A DNA stretch of 64,000 nucleotides from Rhododendron vialii (lineage: Eukaryota > Streptophyta > Magnoliopsida > Ericales > Ericaceae). This document shows, piece after piece, positions 12,634 to 24,468 of this stretch. The stretch spans positions 9,592,501 to 9,656,500 of the forward strand of contig NC_080564.1 in the NCBI RefSeq assembly GCF_030253575.1. The letters run 5' to 3'. Every line of letters starts with the position of its first letter. Positions within the stretch are counted from its first letter, which is position 1. The notes below the pieces were generated by a model. It was not told where the DNA came from, made no database searches, and worked only from the letters and a program-made list of their open reading frames with translations. A program made the position numbers and the translations under genes.

Positions 12634-12811
12634 GTAGCAGTTGCTCTTTACGGAGCTGAGCGATTTCAGCCGTCCGTTTCGTCATTGGACGGTCCGGATT
12701 AAAAATAATCCATTAACGGTAATAGATTATCTATTGCCGTTAATAGATTGTTTTTAATTCGGATCGTTCAAAATACTTTTGGACGCTCCGTAAACACTTG
12801 TTTATAGCTAC
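12634..12811. mobile_element. Short inverted-repeat MITE, about 178 bp
   Basis: The outer repeats are gtagc...tttacggag and ctccgtaaac...gctac. Inner arms (aatccattaacggtaataga against tctattgccgttaatagatt) form an almost continuous hairpin. Target duplication is not resolved. Confidence 0.55.
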
Positions 12812-14547
12812 TCTGTAAACAAGATTTTATGAGTCATCAAATAGTTGTATGTCTTTAGGGTCAACAGTGAGTTTCATTTGAGGGGAAAGTCTTTCCCTTC
12901 ATTTAAAGGTGGATATGCCTTAGTCGTGCCTAAAAGTTGGGGATCTTAACGGTAGAATAATCAAGAAGCTATCAACAATTTACAATTTTAATTCATGTAT
13001 TCCAGGCCAGCAAGTTAAGCATCTACTGGTTACCTTGCTTGAAGACCATGCATCCAATTCCAACCTTACCAAACAATTCTCATGCCCCAAAAAGTTATGA
13101 AACTGGTGCCATTCTGCAAAGCAACCTAGATTCCCAGCTGCTTCATCTTCTCCAGCTTAATTGTTCTTATTCCATTACTTTCGCACCATTGTGCTGGCCA
13201 GGGCTAGAAATTACTTGTAATATTTAACGCAGCCGTGATGTAATCTTACATGTTGCTCCATCTAATAATCAACTTTGGTGGACATTTGTTGATCCAATCT
13301 GTGTAGGTTTTCGATGTTTATGGATACCGTTAACCGGTATTTACCATTATAATCACTGCTTAATTACTCTTTGTTTGAATATGTTAATCCTATTCACTAA
13401 CTTTAAGCTGCCTTTTATGGGTCTTTTTTTTTTTTTTTTCCTTCCATTGGAAGACATTTTGAGGTTGCACGGACTACTCTTTGAAGTCTAAAATCCGGAC
13501 TGCAATAGAGCCGTACTCCCCGCCCCTCCAACAAAAAAAAAAGGGAAAAAGAAAAAAGAGAGTAAGTAACAGGAGCAATTAGAAGAGCTCCCATGATCGT
13601 TAAAGCATGCGATTATTATTACAAGTTATCATCAAAGATTAAAATTGTTTAATACTTTATGTTATTTAATTTAGTCGATGCCTTTAGCTATAAGGCTGGC
13701 AGCAAGAATATCAACGCAAATTATCGAGTTTCATCATCACATATATATTACAAGCAAATAGAATACGAAATAATTTGTAAATTGATTTCTACACTCCATT
13801 TTTTGATATTCACACTCCATTTTTTTTTGTTTTTTAGCAAAAATTCTACATACACTTTGAGCACTAAAATCTAAAAGAAAGAGTGTAGTTATCAAAAAAG
13901 AGAGTATAAAAATCAATTTCCAATCATTTTAAGCAATATTGTCACTTAATCTTAAACGCTACTACCAAACAGAATAATAAAAAGAAGAAGTCGGAATGAA
14001 CAAATTGCTTTGCTATTCATGTCCTTTGTACCACCACGCTTGGCGTAAATGTTTTATAGTGGTTTGACGTTCGAGCGTAACAAAATTAATCAATACTACT
14101 CCCTTCCTCCGTCTCAAAATATTTGTCCGGTAGGCAAAACAGAGTCTTAAAAATAATTCATTTTTTGCCAGAAAAATTCAAATTTTTTTCAACAACTTTC
14201 TAGAAATCAATGAGTTTTGAATTTGTGAAAAAGTTCGAATTTTTTAAAATTCTTAAAAAAATTATACTATCATTTTTAAGATATCGGACTGGGCAAATAT
14301 TTTGGTAAAAGCTAAGGTGTACTATTTTTAGGTAGGGAGTACCTAAAACGTGCAGTTGGGTCCAGCTAGCTAGCAATAATGTTTACTTACTTTCTGTACT
14401 ACTCCGGAGTATAAATTTCCAAAGCCGAAACGACAAAGACTTGGGCCTAATGATGGGCCTTTGTTTACTGGACTAAGCCCATTTAATCGATAAAAAAACT
14501 AGTGACCGTTGTCAAACCTGCCAAAGGGCCCATGAGACCACAGAGAA

Positions 14548-14555
14548 GGTGAAAC
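14548..14555. repeat. 8-bp target site duplication, left copy
   Basis: ggtgaaac is repeated exactly at 15009-15016. A length of 8 bp is diagnostic of hAT-superfamily insertion. Confidence 0.75.
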
Positions 14556-15008
14556 TAGGGCTGCAAACGAGCCGAGCCGAGCCGAGCCGAGCCGAGCCGA
14601 GTTTTAGAGTGTTCGAGCTCGGCTCGGCAAAAATTTAGTTGGTTCGAGCTCGGCTCGAGCTCGTGACGAGCTGCAGGACTCGATCTCGGTTCGATATGTA
14701 TTTACGGAGCTCGAGCTCGGCTCGTTCGGCTCGTTTATGAAACAAATATATATAAATATATATATAAATAAATATAATATATGTAAAAAAAATATATATA
14801 TAAATATATATATAAATATATTATATAATCGAGCTCGCGAGCCAATTCGAGCCGAGTTTCGACTAGCTCGAGCTCAGCTCGTTTATGAAACGAGCCCAGG
14901 ACTCGAGCTCGAGCTCGGCTCGTTTTTGTCTTGAACCGAGCCGAGCCGAGCCGTTATCGAGCCGAGCTCCGAGCCGCTCGCGAGCGGCTCGGATCGTTTG
15001 CAGCCCTA
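14556..15008. mobile_element. 453-bp hAT-type MITE rich in GAGCC/GAGCTCGGCTC repeats
   Basis: It starts with tagggctgcaaacga and ends with the reverse complement tcgtttgcagcccta apart from one mismatch. It is flanked by exact 8-bp ggtgaaac. Subterminal regions are arrays of gagccgagcc and gctcggctcg, which pair with each other across an AT-rich centre (TA repeats, about 14745-14827). It has no coding capacity; the open frames 14737-14934 and 14863-15060 are artefacts of the repeats. It must depend on an hAT transposase encoded elsewhere. Confidence 0.82.
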
Positions 15009-15016
15009 GGTGAAAC
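15009..15016. repeat. 8-bp target site duplication, right copy
   Basis: Exact repeat of ggtgaaac from 14548-14555. Confidence 0.75.
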
Positions 15017-15497
15017 CAGAAAATTTGGTCTCCCCCAGCTTCCTCAATTTTAGTTACCACTACTTAAAGTTGTTAAAATGACACTCTTTTTTTCTTTTTT
15101 ACACCCCAATACTTTGATGGCAGAGTTTGGAAATGACCGGACTTATCGATTAATTTATTAATGCGTGATTACTGTCAACTTTCCTTTTTCTCACCCAAGG
15201 AAATCCTAAATCATCATCATGTTCTTTAAACATATAGCACATACTTTGTCCCTTTATTCCACCATATTCATACATCCTGGAGTCCAAATACACCGGTGCT
15301 ACGCCCTCACCATTCGTGTCGGTTATTAATGGTTTAGATTTTAAAAAAACTTTTTTAGGGAGAGTCTCTGAAAAAGTTTTTTTTTTTAAATTCGTACCGT
15401 CCAAATTATTATTCGACGGTAAAATTGAAAACGGTGGAAAGAGCAGTGACTGTTGAGCAGCGGACCTATACTTTTTGGTCCAAATAAAACAATATAA

Positions 15498-15524
15498 GGG
15501 GGGGGGGGGGGGGGGGGTGGGGGG
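15498..15524 (+). repeat. Poly-G tract (20 G, one T, 6 G)
   Basis: An uninterrupted run of 20 guanines followed by T and six more. Such tracts can form G-quadruplexes and are prone to length change and to assembly error. Confidence 0.8.
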
Positions 15525-15901
15525 CGCGTCCCTCTTTGGTTGGTTAGGGACAACCAAATCAAGTTTACTACTGTCACGGAAACCTTAAACCCACACAAAT
15601 GGGTATCAACCTGGTTTTCTGTTTCTAATGGGTCCACAAGGCGGTTCAAGATCCGCCAGCACAAAGCATAAGTGGTCCCCAAGCAACCAAAGCTGATTTT
15701 TGTCGGCCCTCTTATTTGAAAACCTACAGCAATTTCTCCGTGGGCCCCAACGTCCTTTCTCTTTATTGGGCCTGGTGTTATTTACCGTTTCCACTCTCAC
15801 CTGCTACCAAATGCAATTGGGAATTGACCAACTCATGGCCTTACTCTGGTCCAAGCAGAGAAAAACCAGCTGGACTTAACGGTGCAAAATTAACGTTAGG
15901 G

Positions 15902-16091
15902 TTCGTATCCTCTCCGATCCCGACCTCACATTTGGTATAATCAACGGTTCAGATTTATTTAAAAAAATTCATGGAGGAGGTTCATAAAAGTGTTTTTTAA
16001 TAAATCTCAACTATTTATTGCAGAAATAGACGGTCCATGCATGGACTGTCTCGTCGAGTCCAAACCTTTAGACCGGAGAGGATTCATCTCT
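15902..16091. mobile_element. Probable MITE with nested hairpins
   Basis: The outer inverted repeat is gtatcctctccg against cggagaggattcatc. The inner pair is ggttcagatttatttaaaaa against ttttttaataaatctcaac. No target duplication was identified, so the class is open. Confidence 0.4.
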
Positions 16092-17999
16092 TTACCGCTA
16101 TGCTTCTCCCTAGTCTTTGACCATGTTTTGCTTAACTTTTCGTACTTTTTGGAGGTTTTGTCCTTAACTATTCAAAAAAAAAAAAAACGCGTTTGTTAAT
16201 TTTGCGTTAAACTTTTGTGGATTGTTGATAACGAAAGAAATCGAAAAAGTAAAAACAATTTACTTTTACCCCTAAAGTTTTTGAAATATCTAATTTTAAG
16301 CCAAAAAGCCAACTTTTTTGAAATTTTTTTTTTGAAAAGTGGTTATTTCGCAAAAAAATTATGTAAAAGTCATAATTTTTACTTTTCCGATTCTTCTTGA
16401 ATTGAAAAACTAAAAAAGTGAGATGCAAAACTAACAAAAATAAATAAGGACAAAATAATAACAAAGTCCAAAAATTTCTTAGTGGAACAACACCTTCACT
16501 CCATTCTGTCATTCGTGGGGTAATTTACATTTGGCCCATCAAAGGTCTCCTTATATTAGAAATTTTGAGCCGTTATAGTGTTTTTTCCCGAATTTAGGGC
16601 CTATTTGAAACTTGAGAAAAAAAAAGGAAAGAAAATGAGAGTGTGGAGGGAGATTTATTCTCTATTTTGTTATTTTTTTTCTTGTTTTCTCCCAAACCAA
16701 ATGAGGAAAAATTATTTTCCTTTCATTTCATTTCATTTCTTTTTCATAAGTTCCACACAAACCCTCAAGTATCGAATTGGGATGAACACGTGTCAATTTC
16801 AAAAGGTTGTCCATTTGATGAATGAAAAAGGCCCCAGGTAAGATTACTGCTCGCTCTACTTTATTTATTTTGGCAGGCAATATTCGTTTGCACGGGTTAG
16901 TGGAAGGATGTTAGAGTTAGCAATGAGAGTTCAGAAGCTATTCCTAGTCTTGGCCTCCAAAGGGCCTGCCCCTTATGGCCCTCGAATCTAAGACTTGTCA
17001 CAAAGGGGAGACAAAGACTTACTAACTGCACAAAGCAGTGGTTGTCAGCTCGTTCTACTTGACACACCCAAGACAATTGGAGGAGAAAATTTTGTAAACT
17101 AAAATATCGTACTATTATTATAAAATCATGTAAATTATATCATGGTCCTTAAATCAGCCTTCACTTAAGTTTACATCCATGACAAATTGACAATATCCTG
17201 GGTCAAGTTCTTATTCTATAATTGTAAGAATATCCTACTTTACCCTTGTCTTTTTTTTGGTAAATATTTACCCAAAAAGTGTACTAACTGTGATAAAGTT
17301 ATTACTACTTCCGAATTAATAGAGGTTTTCAATATTAATAGGGGTTTATGGAGTGCAAGTATATGAAACTCTGGCCTCCCATGTTTCCCTTTCCTATGAT
17401 ATTTCTGCTTCTCCTTATCGAGTCTTCCTTTAAATGTGAGAATCATAAAAACCCATTTCGGGGTTTTCTTAATTCCACCAGTTCTCCTACAAGAATCCCA
17501 GTTTCTTGAATTATTAGGATCGGGTGCAAGTAAGGAATAACTTTACAACTGAGGTGTAAAAAGAAGAAGAAAAAAAAAAAACTTCGGAAGCCGCAATACG
17601 AAACATGGCACAAACTTTGGGGGTGGGAGGGGAGTAGAATTTGGCCACCTCATTCGTTGTCATTGGGCTTCACGGTTCACTCTTCCCACACCCAAATGTT
17701 TTGTTCTTCCACGCGTCCCTATGACCCTTGGGAAAACTCTCACCTTTGTATTCTGACCTCTTTTCACCACTCCAGCTCGTAAAAGAAAGAATTTAAGTGG
17801 CCAAATAAAAGTGACTTGGGAGAGTAGAAAGGTAGTAAAAGAAGAAAAAGTGGTGAGGTGAAAGAAGTGGTGACTGGAGGGGTAACTTGGGAAAGTGCTA
17901 TGATGTAAGTGCTATAATCAAAAAATAAAGTGCAGAAATCATTTTCACCAAAAAGGAGAGGAGATGAGAGAAGTGAAGAAGGTAAATATGAAATTCAGA

Positions 18000-18217
18000 T
18001 TCCCCTTAAAAAATCGTAAATACTTATGTGCAATTTTTAAGTTTAAAAATAATAGGCTTACTGAAAAAAAAATGCAATGTGCAATATTTGTTCGATGAGA
18101 TCTATCAAACACTGCAAAAAAAAATTAAAAAATTATTTTCGTAAGCCCATTATTTTTAAGCTTGAAAATAGATATTTATTTTTTAAGTACTTATTTGAGA
18201 AAGCGGAACGGGGTTAG
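18000..18217. mobile_element. One-ended remnant of the GGCCCCGTTCC MITE family, reverse orientation
   Basis: It ends with gaaagcggaacggggtta and carries the family interior (atctatcaaacactgcaaaa, then aattattttcgtaagcccat). The partner terminus is decayed. Confidence 0.4.
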
Positions 18218-19382
18218 AAGGATTTTCATAATAAATGTTTGGTTTGGGGTTTAAGAGAGATTTTGAGGTAATGTGTGGAGAGAGATAAATAAAAAAATGA
18301 AAGTAATAATTAGAAAGAAAACTTATTGAAAACCGTGCGCAAAGTAAAAAGGTTGGGTCTCTAGACCCAAAGCAAACACAAAATGACTATTTTTTTTTGT
18401 CACAGCGATATACATCAACGGGATTAGGGGAGTTATTGGGTTAGTCAACAAGTAATCCAGAAACTATTCATAGCCTTGAACCCCAAACGCTCCCCTCGTG
18501 AAGCTCGAACCATGGCCTCCATTGGAGAAGCCTATGCCGCACACCGAGACAGCTGGGTTTGGCAACACAGAATGACTATGGATCGTTGAGCTTTGTAACT
18601 CTTAATCGTATTTAATTACCAAAAAAAAAAAAAACTCTTAATTGTATTTACTAAAACAATCAGTTGATCGAACATCGGTATATACATGAATATAATTTAT
18701 TTGCTACAAGTGAAGTGGACAATCACATGGTAACTGTTTATTTCTTAAATATTCGATCGAGCCTTCATCGTTTTATGCTAAACCTATGTTTTCCATGGCT
18801 TACGAACATCAAATTTTACATAATAAATTATTTGAATCATCAAATAAAAGCACAATTTTTTGGACACTTTATTTTTTGATAACCACAAGTGGAGTGTCAA
18901 AAAGTGCAGTGTCATTTTGCCTTGCTTCGTTGTCAGTGTTGGGATAGCTTTTGCGATAGAAATTTTTTATAGGCTTGCGTATTTTTTTATATTTTTAATC
19001 AATTTTTTTTAATTTTCAAACAAATTTTTTATTTTTTAATAAAAAAATCACTAAAAATGAAAAAACACAAATGACGAAACAGTCAAAAATTTGGACATAG
19101 AAATTTTGAGAGGAGAACCAAATAAGGTCATTTTCTCAAAAAAATTTATAACAAGTATTGTTTGTGTAAAATAATAGATCACAACAGAGAAATTCCCACA
19201 CGAGAGAACATTACTCGCTCTATTCTAATTTGTTAGTTCTTTTTGAGGTTTTGTGCTATATTAAAATTGTTTATAGCTTTTAATGTTAAATGATTTTTGT
19301 AATTTTAAAAACTCTATTTAATAAAAGTAATTGAGATTTACCAAATCAAATTCATTTTACGTAAAAGGTGTTATGAAACATA

Positions 19383-19391
19383 TATAATTTT
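19383..19391. repeat. 9-bp target site duplication, left copy
   Basis: tataatttt is repeated exactly at 20634-20642, bracketing a 1242-bp element. Confidence 0.75.
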
Positions 19392-20633
19392 GGGAAAAAA
19401 ATTGAAATGGTTCATGTAGTTAAATGTTTGTGTCAACTTGGTCCCTCTAGTTGTAATTGGCTCAATTTATACTTTGTACTTTTCATTTTGTTCCAATTTG
19501 ATCCAAATTGCTAACTGCCGTTAGTTCGCCGTTAGTCTTTTTAAGTAAAGATAAAAATAAGCCAATATAGACAAAACTAAGCCAATAAGTCAATTTTTTT
19601 GTATTTATTCAAAAAAATTGGATTTCAATGGCAATTTTTTACTTTTTAGGTCCCTCTCGTTATGACGAAATAATAATCCCGAAAAAATTGACAAAAAAAC
19701 TAATAAATGCGAAAAAAAAATTGAATAAGGACAAAAAAATAAGTTACTTGGCTTATTTAGCCGAACAATCCATGAGTTTATGTAATATTTTGACTTTTGG
19801 ACATAGTTCTTTATCATGTTGTGACTTTTGGATCTATATCATGTTGTGACTTTTGGACATGGTTCTACATGCATTTTCAGTACAATGTAGAAAAATAGGC
19901 ATCTCAGTATTTGTCCACAAGTTGAACAGGTAGACAATACCAATGGTTATGTTGCCTCATGGCTGATCATGAAAATGATGAATTAGAGGGCAACTTTTTG
20001 CAGAAAACTATAACCAAATTTCTTCTCAGGTGCCTCCTTATCAATGGAGAATGGAAGAATGAGCTGTGTTTTGGTTCAGAGGTATATTAGGTAGGCTTGT
20101 GCAAAAAATTCGTCCACCCGCAACCCGACCCAACCCGAAGGGTCCCGGGTGGGGTTGAACATGTGCTTTAGACAGGCACGGGTTCATTTTCTATTAAAAA
20201 TCAAATTTTGGTTCGGGGTCCGAGTTGGTGCGTTTCTTACCCGACCCGATCAATTCATAAAGATTAATTCAGTTTTTGGTCAAACCTGACCCGACATAAA
20301 GAATCGAGCTCGCGGACGGTTCTTACCCCTTTTCGGTTGGGTTTGTGAGCCTAAAACATTTGTTACCTGCCATGTCGGGTCGGGGGTCAAACCTGACCGC
20401 CCGACTCGTGCACACCCCTAAATTATTAGGGCAAGAGGGGAATGAGAAAATTACTGTTTTAACCCCAAAAAAGGGGCCATTTGATTTTACTGTTAACAGG
20501 ACTAACGGTAGTTAGTAATTGGACCAAGTTGAAACAAAATGGAAAGTACAGAGTGTAAATCGAGCCAATTACAACTACAGGGACCAAGTTGACACAAACA
20601 CTTAACTATATGGATCATTTCAGTTTTTTTCCC
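19392..20633. mobile_element. 1.24-kb non-autonomous Mutator-like element
   Basis: It begins gggaaaaaaattgaaatggt and ends with the mirrored accatttcaattttttccc type end with a few mismatches. The inverted repeats run for about 150 bp and include ttggtccctctagttgtaat and its mirror near 20565. Exact 9-bp duplications flank it. The interior lacks a transposase. A second element, described separately, appears nested at about 20095-20410. Confidence 0.8.
20095..20410. mobile_element. Nested hAT-like MITE with CCCGACCC repeats
   Basis: The ends taggcttgtgcaaaa and cgtgcacacccct are imperfect inverted repeats. The interior repeats the cccgaccc / gggtcggg motif. The flanking 8 bp on the two sides do not match, so either the ends are misplaced or the duplication has decayed. 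It lies inside the 19392-20633 element and is therefore younger. Confidence 0.45.
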
Positions 20634-20642
20634 TATAATTTT
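20634..20642. repeat. 9-bp target site duplication, right copy
   Basis: Exact repeat of tataatttt from 19383-19391. Confidence 0.75.
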
Positions 20643-20735
20643 CTATTTGATTAGAATATGGGTACCGAATAAGTAGGGTACCGAATAAGTGGGGTACCGA
20701 AAATGTACAAGGGTGTAAGAGGTGAATTAGGGGAT

Positions 20736-20929
20736 GGTGCTTTACAGTGGTGTGCGTAGAACTGTGCTGCACACCATCGAGCCGTCGGATCGTGCATCCA
20801 ACGGCTCAGATTTCATCTTGGCAATGAACAGCTCTCGATAGTTGGTTGTCGAGATGAGATCTAAGCCGTCGGATGCACGATTTGATGGCTTGGAGGTGCG
20901 GTGTTGTGCACCTCATGACATAAAACACC
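20736..20929. mobile_element. Inverted-repeat MITE, about 194 bp
   Basis: The arms are ggtgctttacagtgg... and ...cataaaacacc, with a strong inner pair: agccgtcggatcgtgcatcc against ggatgcacgatttgatggct, allowing mismatches. No coding capacity and no certain target duplication. Confidence 0.5.
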
Positions 20930-21779
20930 AATCTGAAGTCCGTAAGAAGTCCACTTTTGGATCCCACACAAATAATCTAAACCATTTAGGCCCTATTCCG
21001 TTAATGTTCTTATTTTTTACTCATTCTGTCTCAATTTAATAGTCTTTCGTTCTATTCTAATTGGATAAAAAATTAGTTATATCTTTAAATCAGTAATGAA
21101 TTTTATATTCAATATGAATCTTGTTTGATACATTTCGATTAGTTCTATAATACAATATTTTTAAAATCACATAAAATATTATAAATTACAAAATATAATT
21201 AATTGAAAAGTGATATGAGCTTCTAAAAGGACTACTAAATTGAGACAGAGGGAGTAAAATACTTATTTTTCGTTTTGTGATATATGTCATTCTCTCACAA
21301 TACATCACATTTAATTAAAAAAACAAGTACTTATTTTAGTTAGTGAAACATACTCTCAATAATTTTAAAATAATTTTTCGAGTAATTCTAAAAAAAAATT
21401 CAATTGGATATGTGTAAGTTTTCGATAAAACCTTCAAATTTTTCATTCGAAATTTAGTATTCCTAAATTATAAATGAAATTTGTAAGATTGGATCAACAA
21501 CTTACATATATTCAATTATCACTAAAATATTTATTTTAAATATAATAAACCATTTGAATTATTCCTATTGGACCAGATGTGCCGTTGTACATTTTCGTTA
21601 CCTTATTTAGTCAGTATGCCTTACATTTTTGTTAGTGATGGCCATTTCGGCCAATTCATCTGAATCCGATTTGTTATCCGTCCCGAACGGATGGGATATT
21701 TAGAAATTTTTTCTGATATTGGAGCAGATTCAGATCTCTTCAAAAAAAAAAAAATCGGGAATCGAATCATATTCGGAGA
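20930..21779. other. Intergenic, nothing recognised
   Basis: AT-rich sequence without coding potential. The stretch from about 20990 opens with ggccctattccgttaatgtt, which resembles one end of the GGCCCCGTTCC MITE family but then diverges. Confidence 0.5.
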
Positions 21780-21788
21780 TTTTTTTTC
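21780..21788. repeat. 9-bp target site duplication, left copy
   Basis: ttttttttc is repeated exactly at 26079-26087. Low complexity weakens the match a little, but both copies abut the inverted repeats exactly. Confidence 0.7.
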
Positions 21789-22496
21789 GAGTAAGTCTAC
21801 ACATCCCAATCCTCTCTCCCGATTTTATCCCGACGCTAACGAGGCAGACGTCAGCAACTAAAAAAAAAAAAATGCTGAAATTTTAATTTTGGAACCAAAC
21901 CCGACCATTTCGGCATTTCCTCTTCCCCCAAACCACCATCTGCCAAACGAGCAGAGAGACGGAGTGAGGAGGACGACCACCGGCAACATCCACCCCACCA
22001 CAGGCGACTCCCACAAGCCTCACCCTTCACTTTCGGCGACCATCATCAGTTTCACCCTCCACTTCCGGCGACCACCACCAGCAAGAAAAATCTCCTGGGC
22101 CCAACAACGACATCACCACCGGCGCCCTTTCCGACAACCAAGGTCTCATTTTCTCTCTGTCTGGGTTGTTGATGACCCCTACGATTTCAGTCAATTCCAA
22201 CCATTAATTTCTCTGTAACTTGTTCAAAGCCAAAAAAATTAGGGCTTTTGAAATTGGGGATTTTTTGTTCGAACCCTAACTATAAGATTTCTGCTTTCTA
22301 TATGCATCAACAGTCAAAGATTTTTGCTTCCGATATGCAAATTTTTGGTTCGGCCATCATCATTGTATTCAGTTGGGCATGAAAATTTGAAATTTTTGGT
22401 CCGGTCATCATCTAGTTCTAGCATGAAATAAGTTGATCATATCTCCCTTGTTTTGGTTCTTTTTAGTATGAATTTCCTATATATTCCGCGAAGGCC

Positions 22497-23575
22497 GTGC
22501 GATTTCGAATGCGACATCCCAGGTCTCCTATTGGAATAGGAAGTGATTCAGGAGATGAATTTGACGCTGGTAATGAGTCCACTGACAGCCCTTTCATATG
22601 GACATATACTTCACTAGAATTCCCAATGGCTCAGGTGAGTTTAACAATTCATGAGAGTGGCTTACATTTCTTTGGTAAGGTAAGACAAAAGACTGGGAGG
22701 AAGTCAAAGGGAGAAGAAAGAGGGAAAGGTTAAGACAGCTTCACCTTGGTGTTCTTTGAGGAAAGCAAAGGAGGAGAAAGGAAAAGATTAGGGTTAAATC
22801 TCTGGGGAAATTTTGAAGTGATTTATATTTTATTTTTCCTTCAACTTTCTCATCTTTTAACAATACCCACATGCAATTATCGAAACGGATAATGTTAAAA
22901 CTGAAGTAACTCCTTTATGCTAGCCTTATTAGTAGAGAAAAGGCTTCTTCGCCATCTGCGTGAAGGTTTGGACGGTTATCTTCCCCCTTCGTGTATAAAT
23001 ATTCTTCACTAATGTACATTCTGTATGGCATGGTCTTTGTTGCAGCATAAGTTAACATGTCTTACCATTGTAAAAGGTTATATCACACTGGGAAACTGAT
23101 GTTATGTTAGCTTCAACCAAACTGAAAATAATATCATGAAGATGCTATGTTTGGAATGAGCTGCAGTGTTATTTAGTTCTATTCCTCCATATTCCTATTG
23201 TCTGTTACTATTTAGTGCCTTATTTCAAAACTAATTAGCTTGAGATGGCTTTCTCATGGATATTAGGAGAATTGACTGCAAAAGTTCAAGCTTCCAGAAC
23301 CTGTTCTTTGAATAGGTGGAATTGTGCAAGTAGAGCTGTTGGGTAGGGTGCAGAAATAAGAAATGGACAGTTTATACTACATATGGTTAGTTTGTCAAAT
23401 TTTGGGTTGACCTATATCCTTGATGTTGCTTTGATTTTGATGTTCCTACTCTGCATGTGTGCTGCTGAATTTGTTGCTTGTCCCTTTGTCATTTTCAGTT
23501 TACTGGGGCTACCACTTTATTGCTCATGCATCAAATGCGTCTTATCAGCATTGGCAGCAGATGGGTGGAGTAAGC
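22497..23575 (+). other. Exon-like segments inside the Mutator-like element
   Basis: An open segment at 22497-22633 ends in a strong donor (CAG|GTGAGT). A second segment begins after a good acceptor (tttcag at 23493-23498) and stays open to about 23575 in one frame or 23627 in another. The peptides (for example IGSDSGDEFDAGNESTDSP) match no family that I know. They may be captured host exons, or untranslated exons of the element's own plus-strand transcript. Neither coding frame nor function can be asserted. Confidence 0.3.
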
Positions 23576-24468
23576 ATTGGAGATCCAATAGCTGTGGAAC
23601 TGCTCGAGGGCATGGAATGCTATAAGATGGAAAGAGAAGAAGGTTTCTGCAACTCAAACAAAGAAGTAAAGATGCTGAATCATTTGGTGGCAAAGAAGAG
23701 TAAAATGATTTGATAGCAAAAAAAATGGAGATGTAATTAGTAGGCCTATTTGTCCTACAATTGAAATACTAGAATGTAGTCTATTTTTGTTTTGCAAATG
23801 AGGTTTAAACCATTAGAGAGGAGAATGTAATCTTATTTATTTGGATGTGAATGATAATTAGCATGAGAATGACTATCTGGAACTATACGGTTTATGCTTT
23901 TTGTTGTGAATGGACAACTTGACACTTGATTTTGGCTTGTGAATGGTGATTTAACATGAGAAATGTCTGCCGTGGGCTTGTGCATAACTTGATGTTATTC
24001 TTGTTGTACTGACTAAGACGCGAGACGTCGGGCTAGGACCAAATATAGGGGAGACTCTGCCGAATTTTTTTTCAGAACTTACCTTTGGGATTTGGTTTTA
24101 CATTCTACCAAGTCTATACTTGACTAAAAACCATACTTCCATGTGCTATAAACTAGCATTACTTCCATACTTGTTGGTGCTAAAAATCATACTTCCATTT
24201 TACATTCATACTTCCATGTGCTTCTAGTTACAATTTCAGAATGAACCAACAACCAAAAAAAAAAAGCAGCATTATACTAGAAATCTATCATCCATATATG
24301 CTTAAACTAAAAACTTATCATCCACAAGACCAAGACCAAAGGTACCAATAGTAGCATTAAACTTAAAACTACAAACAAACATTAACTAGGACACGGAGCC
24401 GTGTCCGGCACGCTTGCGATACGTATCAAGAGTTCTATTGCATACCAGATATTCCATTTCATACAACA

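Larger units (their letters stand above)
5680..14547. other. Gene-free interval filled with small transposons
   Basis: No host gene is supportable here. Beyond the elements listed separately, the interval holds AT-rich unique sequence, a CT-rich tract at about 10515-10550, and an open stretch near 13039-13227 without a recognisable domain. Open frames at 7132-7386 and 8793-9005 show no domain and have the composition of chance ORFs. Confidence 0.6.
15017..19382. other. Gene-free interval with hairpin-rich repeats
   Basis: No coding gene is supportable. It holds a long G tract (15498-15524), a possible MITE at about 15902-16091, a similar poorly bounded structure at about 15290-15440, and a one-ended relic of the GGCCCCGTTCC family at about 18000-18217. 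AT-rich sequence fills the rest. Short open frames throughout lack domain signatures. Confidence 0.6.

Noticed and set aside
14737..15060. Open frames rich in Ala, Arg, Glu and Leu
   Set aside because: They are translations of GAGCC/GAGCTC repeats in the hAT MITE.
16870..17060. Possible SINE with tggccctcgaatctaag
   Set aside because: Only one box-like motif; no borders or duplications.
21889..22218. A 109-residue frame rich in His and Pro, with a near copy on the minus strand at 25745-25942
   Set aside because: Both lie in the inverted ends of the Mutator-like element, diverge by frameshifts, and lack any domain; they reflect the shared repeat.
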